This document shows, piece after piece, positions 1 through 7,604 of a DNA stretch of 64,000 nt. A program made the translations under genes and the position numbers. The stretch comes from Pseudomonas sp. TTU2014-080ASC (lineage in GTDB: Bacteria > Pseudomonadota > Gammaproteobacteria > Pseudomonadales > Pseudomonadaceae), in NCBI RefSeq assembly GCF_001446935.1, contig NZ_LKKK01000014.1, positions 124,001 to 188,000 of the forward strand, written 5' to 3'. The notes below the pieces were generated by a model. The model had not been told where the DNA came from. It saw only the letters and a program-made list of their open reading frames with translations, and ran no database searches. The stretch's first letter is position 1. Each line of letters begins with the position of its first letter.

Positions 1-201
1 AAACGCAGGCCACTTGGCATCAACCACGCTGTGCTTTAAACCGGCACGAAACACGCGCAGGCTGAGTGTCGATAAATAGCGATCATCACTGATCTGTCGC
101 AGTTCATCAGCGCTACGGGGCTGGGGCAGCTGTGCTTCTAGCGCCGCCTTAGAGCCAAAACGATTGAGGCAGAATTCGTACAGCCAGCTGTAGTCACGCA
201 T
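1..201 (-). CDS. DNA-3-methyladenine glycosylase I family protein (N-terminal part, cut by window edge)
   Basis: Only the first 67 codons are present; the reading frame runs off the left edge. The ATG is at 201-199 and the protein begins MRDYSWLYEFCLNRF, continuing through a segment with SDDRYLSTLSLRVFRAGLKH. This N-terminus resembles the DNA-3-methyladenine glycosylase I (Tag/HhH-GPD) proteins that sit next to ttcA in Pseudomonas, base-excision repair enzymes that remove alkylated adenine. It lies 22 bp downstream of ttcA on the same strand and is probably co-transcribed with it. The catalytic region is outside the window, so the family call rests on the N-terminus and the neighbourhood. Confidence 0.7.
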   Translation of the reverse strand, partial: MRDYSWLYEFCLNRFGSKAALEAQLPQPRSADELRQISDDRYLSTLSLRVFRAGLKHSVVDAKWPAF

Positions 202-223
202 CAGGCATCCCTCTGCCCTGAAA

Positions 224-1048
224 TCAGAGATTCATCACATCGACAAAACGCGGCGTGGCTGTTTCATCAATTTTCAAACTCTTAAAGTCGAACAGATTGC
301 GGTCTGCCAATTGCGACGGCACCACGTTCTGCAACGCACGGAACATCACTTCAGTACGGCCAGGAGTCTTGCGCTCCCACTCCTGAAGCATTTCCTTCAC
401 CACCTGACGCTGCAGGTTTTCCTGTGAGCCGCACAGGTTGCAAGGAATGATCGGGAACTCTTTCATGCGGCTATACGTTTCGATATCGCTCTCGCTGCAA
501 TAGGCAAGCGGACGAATCACTACGTTGCGGCCATCGTCGGCCAGCAGTTTGGGCGGCATGGCTTTCAAGGTGCCGCCGTAGAACATATTGAGGAAGAAGG
601 TTTCCAGAATATCGTCGCGGTGATGGCCGAGCGCCATTTTGGTCGCACCGATCTCATCCGCGTAGGTGTACAACGTACCCCGACGAAGGCGCGAACAGAG
701 CGAGCAGGTGGTTTTGCCTTCCGGAATTTTCTCTTTCACCACCGAATAGGTGTCCTTTTCGATGATGTGGTAAGGCACGCCGATGGATTCCAGATAGGCT
801 GGCAGCACATGCTCCGGGAAGCCCGGCTGCTTCTGGTCCATGTTGACGGCTACGATCTCGAAGCGGATCGGCGCAACCTTCTGCAAGTGCAGAAGCACGT
901 CGAGCATGGTGTAGCTGTCTTTACCGCCAGACAGGCAGACCATAACCTTGTCGCCATCTTCAATCATGTTGAAGTCGGCGATGGCTTCGCCGGCCTGACG
1001 ACGCAGGCGCTTTTGCAGTTTGTTCTGGTTGACCGAAAGGGTGCCCAT
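224..1048 (-). CDS. ttcA: tRNA 2-thiocytidine(32) synthetase TtcA
   Basis: 274-residue PP-loop ATPase that thiolates cytidine 32 of certain tRNAs in the cytoplasm. The ATP-binding PP-loop motif SGGKDS is at residues 40-45. Two CxxC pairs follow (C115/C118 in TTCSLCSR and C203/C206 in PCNLCGS); the family uses such cysteines to hold an oxygen-sensitive 4Fe-4S cluster. The length is normal for TtcA. It is transcribed toward the glycosylase gene 22 bp downstream and is divergent from the DnaJ-related gene 96 bp away. Confidence 0.97.
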   Translation of the reverse strand: MGTLSVNQNKLQKRLRRQAGEAIADFNMIEDGDKVMVCLSGGKDSYTMLDVLLHLQKVAPIRFEIVAVNMDQKQPGFPEHVLPAYLESIGVPYHIIEKDTYSVVKEKIPEGKTTCSLCSRLRRGTLYTYADEIGATKMALGHHRDDILETFFLNMFYGGTLKAMPPKLLADDGRNVVIRPLAYCSESDIETYSRMKEFPIIPCNLCGSQENLQRQVVKEMLQEWERKTPGRTEVMFRALQNVVPSQLADRNLFDFKSLKIDETATPRFVDVMNL

Positions 1049-1144
1049 GGTGCGCAGTAATCCGAAAGCTGAGAAAACGCACCATTTTACTCAGAAAGCA
1101 CTCAACACCCCACCCCAATCCGCATCAAATGCTAATCTCGCCCG

Positions 1145-1750
1145 ATGAAAGATTTTCCCGCGTTTGAATGTGGCCTGTGTAACGAAGCCTACCGACACCT
1201 GCGCGCGGCCCCGCAAGGGCTTAGCGAGTACGCGCTGATTCAGCAACTTAAAGCTTCGGCAACCGCTGTGCTGCCTGATCTTCCGCTTTCAGACTCGCTG
1301 GGCCTATTTCGCACACACTTTCTGCTGTTCAACGCGCTCTACCGTTTACGCGATCAACTTTGGTCGGCAGGTCTGGCTAACCTGAGCATCTCTCCCCTGC
1401 TCATTCAATTACAGCCGTACGCACCAGGCAGCCAGTTACTGGCTGAACATGATGCTCTGCGCGCCTACTATCTGGACCCGGCTCATCTAAGCAGTACGGA
1501 CGCTGACGAGGTAGATCGCCTATTACGCGACTTCTGGCTGCGCTTGTACACAGGGCCGCAGGAAGTGCAGACGGCGCTTGAGTTATTTGGGCTGCCCAGT
1601 GATAGCGCTGGATTGGACCTGAAGACCATCAAACACCGGTACCGGCAGTTGGTCAGTGAGCATCACCCGGACCGTGGCGGCCAGACTGCACGGCTACAAT
1701 CAATCAACAAAGCGATGGAGATTCTTCATCGGCATTTTGCAGTGGCATAA
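1145..1750 (+). CDS. DnaJ-related protein with C-terminal J domain
   Basis: 201 residues. The N-terminal two thirds match the pattern of DnaJ-related N-terminal domains (a short cysteine-containing start, then helices with FRTHFLLFNALYRLRDQL). The last ~60 residues form a J domain with the HPD tripeptide in SEHHPDRGGQ, the element that stimulates DnaK ATPase activity. The likely role is a DnaK co-chaperone; the client is unknown. A glycine/phenylalanine linker and zinc fingers are absent, so this is not a classical DnaJ. No strong ribosome-binding site precedes the ATG at 1145. Confidence 0.85.
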   Translation: MKDFPAFECGLCNEAYRHLRAAPQGLSEYALIQQLKASATAVLPDLPLSDSLGLFRTHFLLFNALYRLRDQLWSAGLANLSISPLLIQLQPYAPGSQLLAEHDALRAYYLDPAHLSSTDADEVDRLLRDFWLRLYTGPQEVQTALELFGLPSDSAGLDLKTIKHRYRQLVSEHHPDRGGQTARLQSINKAMEILHRHFAVA

Positions 1751-1760
1751 AAACACCAGG

Positions 1761-1778
1761 CTTTTCAGTACTGAAAAG
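1761..1778. repeat. Perfect 18-bp palindrome CTTTTCAGTACTGAAAAG
   Basis: A perfect inverted repeat 10 bp after the DnaJ-related stop codon. The sequence that follows is not T-rich on the + strand, so it is a weak candidate for an intrinsic terminator and could equally be a protein-binding site. The remaining sequence up to the next gene at 2000 shows nothing else that I recognise. Confidence 0.4.
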
Positions 1779-1999
1779 TCTAAATACGCCAGCAAGCCAT
1801 GACTCCAGCGCTAACGCCCACGCCTGTCAGTATTAACGTGCCGGTTGATGCTCCCTTTTGCTCTAAGCGCCACCCAACGCATTCATCACCCGCGCCTATA
1901 CTGCGACATAGGGTCGCACACTAGCGTCCCTGACCTGCGGCGCACGAATGGAATGGTGCATTGCCGGAGGTGACATTTATAAGAAGAGGAGACTCGGCA

Positions 2000-2599
2000 A
2001 TGATCAATCATGTCTGGGGGCTTTTCACCCATCCCGATCAGGAGTGGCAGGATATTCGTGGCGAAGAGGAAAGTATTAGTCACATGTATCTGACCCACGT
2101 TCTTGTGCTTGCTGCCATACCTGCAATTTCTGCTTATATCGGTACCACCCAGGTCGGCTGGGCCATTGGCGACCGTACGCCGGTGATGCTGACTGAATCC
2201 AGCGCGCTGCAACTGACAGTCCTGACCTATCTGGCAATGCTGGCGGGCGTCGCAGTAATGGGGGCATTTATCCATTGGATGGCTCGCACGTACGATGCCA
2301 GCCCTAATCTGACCCAGTGCATTGTGTTTTCTGCGTATACCGCCACACCGCTGTTTGTGGGCGGCTTGGCTGCACTGTATCCGCATCTGTGGCTGGCGAT
2401 GGTCGTTGGTACAGCGGCAATCTGCTACACCGTGTACCTGCTGTATGTCGGCATTCCTACGTTTATGGGGATACCGGATGAAGAAGGTTTTATGTTCTCA
2501 AGCTCAGTGCTGGCTGTCGGCTTGGTAGTGCTAGTAGCGATGATCGCGTGCTCAGTTATCCTCTGGGGCATTGGCGTCGGACCGATCTACACCAGCTAA
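2000..2599 (+). CDS. Yip1-family integral membrane protein
   Basis: 199 residues with about five hydrophobic segments. It starts MINHVWGLFTHPDQEW, the usual opening of bacterial Yip1-domain proteins, in which the xxFxxP motif precedes the first transmembrane helix. The ATG at 2000 is chosen because AGGAG lies 8 bp upstream; an upstream in-frame start at 1961 would add 13 residues with no ribosome-binding site. The function of bacterial Yip1 proteins is unknown. A strong terminator follows, so the gene is probably monocistronic. Confidence 0.85.
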   Translation: MINHVWGLFTHPDQEWQDIRGEEESISHMYLTHVLVLAAIPAISAYIGTTQVGWAIGDRTPVMLTESSALQLTVLTYLAMLAGVAVMGAFIHWMARTYDASPNLTQCIVFSAYTATPLFVGGLAALYPHLWLAMVVGTAAICYTVYLLYVGIPTFMGIPDEEGFMFSSSVLAVGLVVLVAMIACSVILWGIGVGPIYTS

Positions 2600-2623
2600 T
2601 GAACACACCGTACTGAAACACGA

Positions 2624-2656
2624 CGAAACCACCTGCCGGTGGTTTCGTACTTTTTT
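2624..2656 (+). terminator. Intrinsic terminator after the Yip1-family gene
   Basis: A 10-bp perfect stem (CGAAACCACC / GGTGGTTTCG) with a TGCC loop is followed by a run of six T after GTAC. It ends the Yip1-family transcript before sprT. Confidence 0.88.
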
Positions 2657-2748
2657 GGGGCTGTCTGACTCAAGCGGATTGGGCATAATCCGCCGCGACC
2701 TTGCGGCTAAATCTACAAGGTCCTGTGATTTATTCAGACGTCGATGGT

Positions 2749-3243
2749 ATGACCGAACACATCCATACCCGTGTAGAAGCTTGTTATGCGCAAGCTGAAG
2801 ACTTCTTCAAGCAGCGTTTCCCGCGCCCTGAAGTGAGTTTTAAGCTGCGTGGGCAAAAAGCAGGTGTAGCGCATCTGACTGAAAACAAGCTGCGCTTTAA
2901 CTTGCAGTTGTACCGGGCCAATCAGGAAGACTTCATTCGTCAGACCGTGGCGCATGAAGTCGCTCACATGATTGCCCATCATCTGTTCGGACCGCGTATC
3001 CAACCCCATGGAGAGGAGTGGCAGTTGATCATGCGTGGTGTTTATGAGCTCCCGCCCGATCGCTGCCATAGCTATGAAGTGGAGCGCCGCCAGGTGTCCC
3101 GCTTCATTTACCGCTGCACGTGCGCAAATGGAGAGTTCCCGTTCTCCGCACAACGCCATGCACTGGTTAGCAAAGGACGCCGTTATTACTGTCGCCGCTG
3201 TAAATCAACGCTGATTTACACAGGTGAACAGCGCCTCCAATAG
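2749..3243 (+). CDS. sprT: SprT-family zinc metalloprotease-like protein
   Basis: 164 residues. HExxH is at 69-73 (AHEVAH) with a further histidine at about 87 (QPHGEEW), giving the zinc ligands of SprT domains. The C-terminal zinc ribbon shows C123/C125 and C148/C151. Eukaryotic relatives cleave DNA-protein crosslinks; the bacterial role is not established. The ATG at 2749 gives the usual SprT N-terminus (MTEHIHTRVEACYAQAE); an upstream TTG at 2701 would add 16 residues unlike the family. The cytochrome gene starts 21 bp downstream. Confidence 0.92.
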   Translation: MTEHIHTRVEACYAQAEDFFKQRFPRPEVSFKLRGQKAGVAHLTENKLRFNLQLYRANQEDFIRQTVAHEVAHMIAHHLFGPRIQPHGEEWQLIMRGVYELPPDRCHSYEVERRQVSRFIYRCTCANGEFPFSAQRHALVSKGRRYYCRRCKSTLIYTGEQRLQ

Positions 3244-3264
3244 CCCTGACAATGAGAGTCAAGA

Positions 3265-3798
3265 ATGACCCGCGAAACAACCAACACACCACAAACCTAC
3301 GACAGCGTTAGCCGGATTCTGCACTGGGGGATGGCTGCAGGCTTCGCCTGGGTATTCAGCAGTGCCTTAGCGCATAAATTTTTCAACGAAGGAGCTTTGG
3401 ACAGCTTTCTCTGGCCAACTCACAAAGCGGCAGGCCTGCTTCTGGCTGCCTGCGTCGTGATCCGACTGCTGTGGGCAGTGCTCAACCGCAGCCGGCGTCC
3501 GGCTTCGGTCAGCCTGGTTGCCAGCCTCGGGCATCTGGCGCTCTACGCATTGATGGTGGCCGTACCTTTTATCGGCCTGCTTCGTCAATTCGGTTCTGGT
3601 CGAGCGTTTGAGGCCTTCGGCGTACAGATCATGGCCGCCACGCCGGATCAGACGTACGGCTGGATGGTTGATCTGGGCGGCAACTTCCACAGCCTGCTGG
3701 GCTGGGTGCTCCTAGCGCTGATCGTCGGCCACATCGTGATGACTTTACTGCACCGCCGTGATCCTAGCCAAGACGTGCTTCCACGTATGCTCGGCTAA
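3265..3798 (+). CDS. Cytochrome b561-type membrane protein
   Basis: 177 residues with four predicted transmembrane helices and the CybB-type histidines: H20 in SRILHWGM, H53 in WPTHKAAG, the histidine in GNFHSLLG and that in VGHIVMTLLHRRD. Such proteins bind two b hemes in the inner membrane and pass electrons between quinol and periplasmic or superoxide partners; the substrate here is not known. It follows sprT closely and converges with a periplasmic cupredoxin gene. Confidence 0.92.
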   Translation: MTRETTNTPQTYDSVSRILHWGMAAGFAWVFSSALAHKFFNEGALDSFLWPTHKAAGLLLAACVVIRLLWAVLNRSRRPASVSLVASLGHLALYALMVAVPFIGLLRQFGSGRAFEAFGVQIMAATPDQTYGWMVDLGGNFHSLLGWVLLALIVGHIVMTLLHRRDPSQDVLPRMLG

Positions 3799-3805
3799 AC
3801 CTATT

Positions 3806-3827
3806 CCGGGCACCTCAGGGTGCCCGG
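3806..3827. terminator. Hairpin between convergent cytochrome b561 and cupredoxin genes
   Basis: A 9-bp GC-rich stem (CCGGGCACC / GGTGCCCGG) with a TCAG loop lies between the two stop codons. There is no T tract on either side, so it is a terminator candidate by position rather than a textbook one. Confidence 0.55.
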
Positions 3828-3837
3828 TCTATGTAGC

Positions 3838-4380
3838 TCACACCCCTGCAAAACGCCCTCGCTCACCAGCCTGATAATGCCCTGGCAACGTACAGGCAAA
3901 GTCCAGTGCGCCTTGTTGATTAAAGGTCCATACCAGCTCCTTGGTTGTACCCGGCTCAATCATGATTGCATTGGCATCCGTATGGGTCGCCCTGATGACT
4001 TCAGGAATGCCTGGCGGATTAGAGTCCCCCATGCCAGAGCGCTCTCGCCAGACAATTTTGTCTGAGAAACCTGTCGGGGTCAGAATCCCGCTTTTGAACA
4101 AACCGACCATCTCACGCTGATGCTCTAGCTGTTCAACCGCTGTGCCGATGTTGAACTCATGCAGGTATGAGCCTTCATTCTTGACCACAAAGCGCACCGT
4201 TTCACCCGGTGAGACCTTGATTACTGAGTGGTCGTTGCTGATGTCATCCAGCTTGACGAATACAACCCGAGCCATAGGGTTGGCCTGGGCTGCCTTGTTC
4301 GCCTCTTGGGTCGCTGCAGCATTCTGTGTAGTGCCGCCGATCAATAAACCGATCAGTAACGTTGCAGGTAAGGACGTCAT
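3838..4380 (-). CDS. Periplasmic cupredoxin-domain protein
   Basis: 180 residues with an N-terminal signal peptide ending near NAAAT and a single cupredoxin fold. Probable copper ligands are H74 (SYLHEF), C163 and H168 (FACTLPGHYQAG). In most relatives a Met follows the second His (GHYxAGM); here that position is Glu173 (AGERG), so the axial ligand is missing or replaced. The ATG at 4380 is preferred because GAGG lies 6 bp upstream; an in-frame ATG at 4392 would add four residues. The role is electron transfer or copper handling, not resolved by context. Confidence 0.82.
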   Translation of the reverse strand: MTSLPATLLIGLLIGGTTQNAAATQEANKAAQANPMARVVFVKLDDISNDHSVIKVSPGETVRFVVKNEGSYLHEFNIGTAVEQLEHQREMVGLFKSGILTPTGFSDKIVWRERSGMGDSNPPGIPEVIRATHTDANAIMIEPGTTKELVWTFNQQGALDFACTLPGHYQAGERGRFAGV

Positions 4381-4479
4381 GGATAGCCTCATTTCCAGTC
4401 AATGAGACGCTATCCTAGAAAATCCATCATTCCGCCCGGATGACTCCAACACTACATTTTCGTCATCTAATAGCAGCAC

Positions 4480-5661
4480 CTAAGCAATCACCTTGGCCGC
4501 TTTCAGCGCAACGACTTGCTCCTCGCTGTAACCCAGCCCCTGCAACACTTCTACGGTATGCGCGCCCAGTGCGGCACCAACATGACGGGGAGCGTCCAGA
4601 CCTGCGGAGAATTTGATCGGGCAGGCCAGCTGGGCTTGTGTCTTACCCCCTGCAAGCGGAACCTGTGTGACCACTTCACGGGCCTTCAGCTGCGGATGCT
4701 CGACGGCTTCGCTTACGCTCAGCAGCGGTTCAACGCAGGCATCCACCTGGCTGAATAGTTGAGTCCAATCTGTGAAGTCGCGCTTTTCAAACTCAATTTC
4801 CAGTTCACGACGTAGCGCAGCTTGATCCTCAGGATTTTGCGACAGGCCTTTATTCGCCAAGTCTGGGCGCTGGAGTACCGCACACAGCTGCTGCATAAAT
4901 TGCGGCTCCAGACTGGCAACTGAAAGCCAGCGACCATCGCGTGTACGGTAATAGTCGTAGAAGCTGCCGCCGTTGAGAGCCTGATTTTCCATCTGCGGCT
5001 CGACCCCGGCGCCCAAATAACCAGCACCGGACATAGCATGCAAACTAAACGCGCAGTCGGTCATGCTCACATCCACATGCTGGCCCTGCCCTGTCACTTG
5101 GCGATTGACCACCGCCGCCAACAGGCCAATCACACCATGCAGTGAACCGCCTGCGATATCTGCCGCCTGAATACCCAACGGCAAAGGCCCGCTGTCCCGG
5201 CGACCGGTGTAACTGGCCAGACCGGACAGAGCGAGATAATTCAGGTCGTGCCCGGCGCGATCCTTGTAAGGGCCGGTTTGGCCGTAGCCGGTGATCGACA
5301 CGTAAATCAGCTTCGGGTTAATGGCTTTCAGTGCCTCATAACCCACTCCCAGCTTGTCCATCACGCCGGGCCGGAACTGCTCCAGGACAATGTCGTACTC
5401 AGCCACCAGCTGTTTGACGATTGCCACCGCTTCGGCTTTCTTCAAGTCCAATGCGATGCAGCGCTTGTTGCGATTGAGGTAGGCGTGACTCGTAGATAAA
5501 CCATCAGCATGGGGCGGCAGCAGTCGCACTAGATCCATGCGCCCCGGTGACTCCACACGCAGCACCTCTGCTCCCATATCTGCCAGCAGCAGAGACGCAA
5601 ACGGTCCGGGCAGCAAAGTTGAAAAATCCAGCACTTTCAGTGAAGACAGCGGGCCACTCAT
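4480..5661 (-). CDS. CaiB/BaiF family (class III) CoA-transferase
   Basis: 393 residues with the family III CoA-transferase fold: N-terminal LDFSTLLPGPFASLLLADMGAEV, the R-P-G-V/M region FRPGVMDKLGVGYEAL, and the catalytic Asp in AGHDLNYLA. These enzymes move CoA between carboxylic acids or, as alpha-methylacyl-CoA racemases, epimerise branched acyl-CoA. The acyl-CoA synthetase gene lies 28 bp upstream on the same strand, so the pair probably activates and processes a branched or otherwise unusual carboxylic acid. The substrate cannot be told from sequence. Confidence 0.88.
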   Translation of the reverse strand: MSGPLSSLKVLDFSTLLPGPFASLLLADMGAEVLRVESPGRMDLVRLLPPHADGLSTSHAYLNRNKRCIALDLKKAEAVAIVKQLVAEYDIVLEQFRPGVMDKLGVGYEALKAINPKLIYVSITGYGQTGPYKDRAGHDLNYLALSGLASYTGRRDSGPLPLGIQAADIAGGSLHGVIGLLAAVVNRQVTGQGQHVDVSMTDCAFSLHAMSGAGYLGAGVEPQMENQALNGGSFYDYYRTRDGRWLSVASLEPQFMQQLCAVLQRPDLANKGLSQNPEDQAALRRELEIEFEKRDFTDWTQLFSQVDACVEPLLSVSEAVEHPQLKAREVVTQVPLAGGKTQAQLACPIKFSAGLDAPRHVGAALGAHTVEVLQGLGYSEEQVVALKAAKVIA

Positions 5662-5689
5662 GACACCTTCCTTATTCCAATGTGTTTAT

Positions 5690-7330
5690 TCATGCCTGCC
5701 AAACGACCAGCGCAGTGGAGTCCTGCACCGCTGGCTCGTGTGCGAATTTAGCTTCAAGAACGTTGCGCCTGATCTTCATGGTCGGCGTCATGCATCCGTT
5801 GTCGGTGGTCCAGGGCTCACTCACGATGAGCAAATGGCTGACCTTTTCGTGGGGCAGCAGGCGCTCGTTCACGGTTTGCAAGGTCTGCTCCAAGCTTTGT
5901 GTCAGCGCCTCCCTACTCTGCCCGGCAGCCGCAAGTGACAGCTCAATCAGTGCGACCGGCTGATCCATTCCATTGCCAATCAGACAGACCTGCTCCACCC
6001 AGAGGTTTTTCGCGATTTCGCCTTCAATCGGTGCCGGTGCGACATATTTACCTTTGCTGGTTTTAAAAATGTCCTTAACCCGGCCGGTAATAGTCAGATA
6101 ACCCTCGGCATCTACAGAACCCTTGTCACCTGTGTGCAGCCAGCCGTCACGCAAGGTTTCCGCAGTCTTCTCCGGATCCAGATAGTAGCCCTGCATCATG
6201 CTGGGGCAGCGCAATAGAATCTCACCATCATCGGCAATGCGCAGTTCCAGGCCCGGCATCGGCCGCCCCACCGTACCAATGCGAATCTGCTCTGGTCGGT
6301 TAAAGCAGCCGTAAGCCAGATGCTCAGTCATTCCATAGCCCTCGCAGATGTTCAGGCCGATGCTGCGATACCACTGCAGCAGCGCGGCTGGAATCGGCGC
6401 GGCACCGCTAACCAGAAACCGCGCTCGATCCAGGCCAAGGCCTTTGCGAATTTTGCCGGCCACCAGCGAGCCCAGTAATGGCACACGCAAAAGGCGCTGC
6501 AGTTTGGATTGAGGCAGTTTTTCCAGCACACCCTGCTGGAATCGCGTCCACAGACGCGGCACCGAGAAAAAGATGGTCGGGCGCACACGCTGCAGGTCCC
6601 GCATAAAACTGTCCAAAGACTCTACAAATGCGATACGGCCCGAACTGTAGAGTGCATTGACCTCCACCAAAATCCGCTCAGCCGCATGGGACAAAGGTAG
6701 ATAGGAGAAATACTGGTCGTTCTCGTTGATGCCCAGCTCTGCAACCGACTGCGTGCCAGACCATGCAAATGACTGCACCGAAAGCATGACCCCTTTCGGG
6801 TTACCGGTGGTGCCGGAGGTATAGAGGATGCTCGCCAGATCATCAGGCCTGACCTCATGCACTTCACGTAAAGGTGCATGGGCTGCCAATAAAGCGTCCC
6901 AATGGTGCTGAGCCGTCAGCGTCGGATACGGCATGGCAATGCGCACAATTTGCTCAGAAATGCCGGCCTCCAATTTCTGAGCATCATCCAGCTTGCCGAC
7001 AAGGATGACCCGGACCTGCGCGTGATCAAGCACATAGGCAATGCTTTCAGCGGACTGCAACGGATACAGCGGCACACTGACCAAACCCGCCATCATGATT
7101 GCCAAGTCGGCAATGATCCATTGCGCGCAATTCTTTGACAGCAACGCCACCCGATCGCCCGGCTCACAGCCAAGTGCCTTTAGTGCAGCAGCCATACGCC
7201 GTGCCTGATCATCCACCTCAGCCCAAGTCAGATCGTGCCACAGGCCATTGACTGGCTGGCTCAACCAGACGGAATCCGGTTTTGTTTTGACCCAATGGGC
7301 CAGACGTTGCAGCGGCAGTTGATAAGTCAT
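5690..7330 (-). CDS. AMP-forming long-chain acyl-CoA synthetase family protein
   Basis: 546 residues. The adenylation motifs are present: phosphate loop YTSGTTGNPKGVM, A5-type motif EGYGMTE, the TGD motif in WLHTGDKG, and the hinge GRVKDIFKTSKGKYVAP whose lysine closes the active site. It resembles long-chain fatty acid CoA ligases more than acetyl-CoA synthetases. Two in-frame ATGs are possible; the one at 7330 has GAGGA six bases upstream, while the one at 7336 abuts it. It precedes the CoA-transferase in a two-gene operon, with a promoter presumably in the 7337-7550 gap. Confidence 0.9.
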   Translation of the reverse strand: MTYQLPLQRLAHWVKTKPDSVWLSQPVNGLWHDLTWAEVDDQARRMAAALKALGCEPGDRVALLSKNCAQWIIADLAIMMAGLVSVPLYPLQSAESIAYVLDHAQVRVILVGKLDDAQKLEAGISEQIVRIAMPYPTLTAQHHWDALLAAHAPLREVHEVRPDDLASILYTSGTTGNPKGVMLSVQSFAWSGTQSVAELGINENDQYFSYLPLSHAAERILVEVNALYSSGRIAFVESLDSFMRDLQRVRPTIFFSVPRLWTRFQQGVLEKLPQSKLQRLLRVPLLGSLVAGKIRKGLGLDRARFLVSGAAPIPAALLQWYRSIGLNICEGYGMTEHLAYGCFNRPEQIRIGTVGRPMPGLELRIADDGEILLRCPSMMQGYYLDPEKTAETLRDGWLHTGDKGSVDAEGYLTITGRVKDIFKTSKGKYVAPAPIEGEIAKNLWVEQVCLIGNGMDQPVALIELSLAAAGQSREALTQSLEQTLQTVNERLLPHEKVSHLLIVSEPWTTDNGCMTPTMKIRRNVLEAKFAHEPAVQDSTALVVWQA

Positions 7331-7550
7331 AGCCATTCCTCGGTTTTATTGTTGTATGCCGGTTAGGACGACTTTGTTGCTCCTGTGGTGCGCTGTTTTC
7401 CTGCAGGCCTGTCGATCGTGTACAGGTGTGCTTACTATGCATCAGCCAGTCTGCAGAATCTTCTGAAGAGTAAATATCGCTCAGCCACGTCTCAATGACT
7501 CATGCGCTCAGCTGGGTTGACCCATTGGTTCACACCTAAGCGTCAGGCAC

Positions 7551-7581
7551 AAAAAAGCCGCTATCCCAAAGGACAGCGGCT
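7551..7581 (-). terminator. Intrinsic terminator of dctA
   Basis: Read on the minus strand, an 11-bp stem with one mismatch (arms at 7571-7581 and 7556-7566) is followed by six T. It lies 24 bp after the dctA stop codon. Confidence 0.88.
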
Positions 7582-7604
7582 TGCGTCTGCGCACAGGCGC
7601 GTCG

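Noticed and set aside
7337..7550. Gap between the acyl-CoA synthetase and the dctA terminator searched for a gene
   Set aside because: The open frames here are short and overlap the terminator or the dctA end; nothing beyond a presumed promoter is supported.
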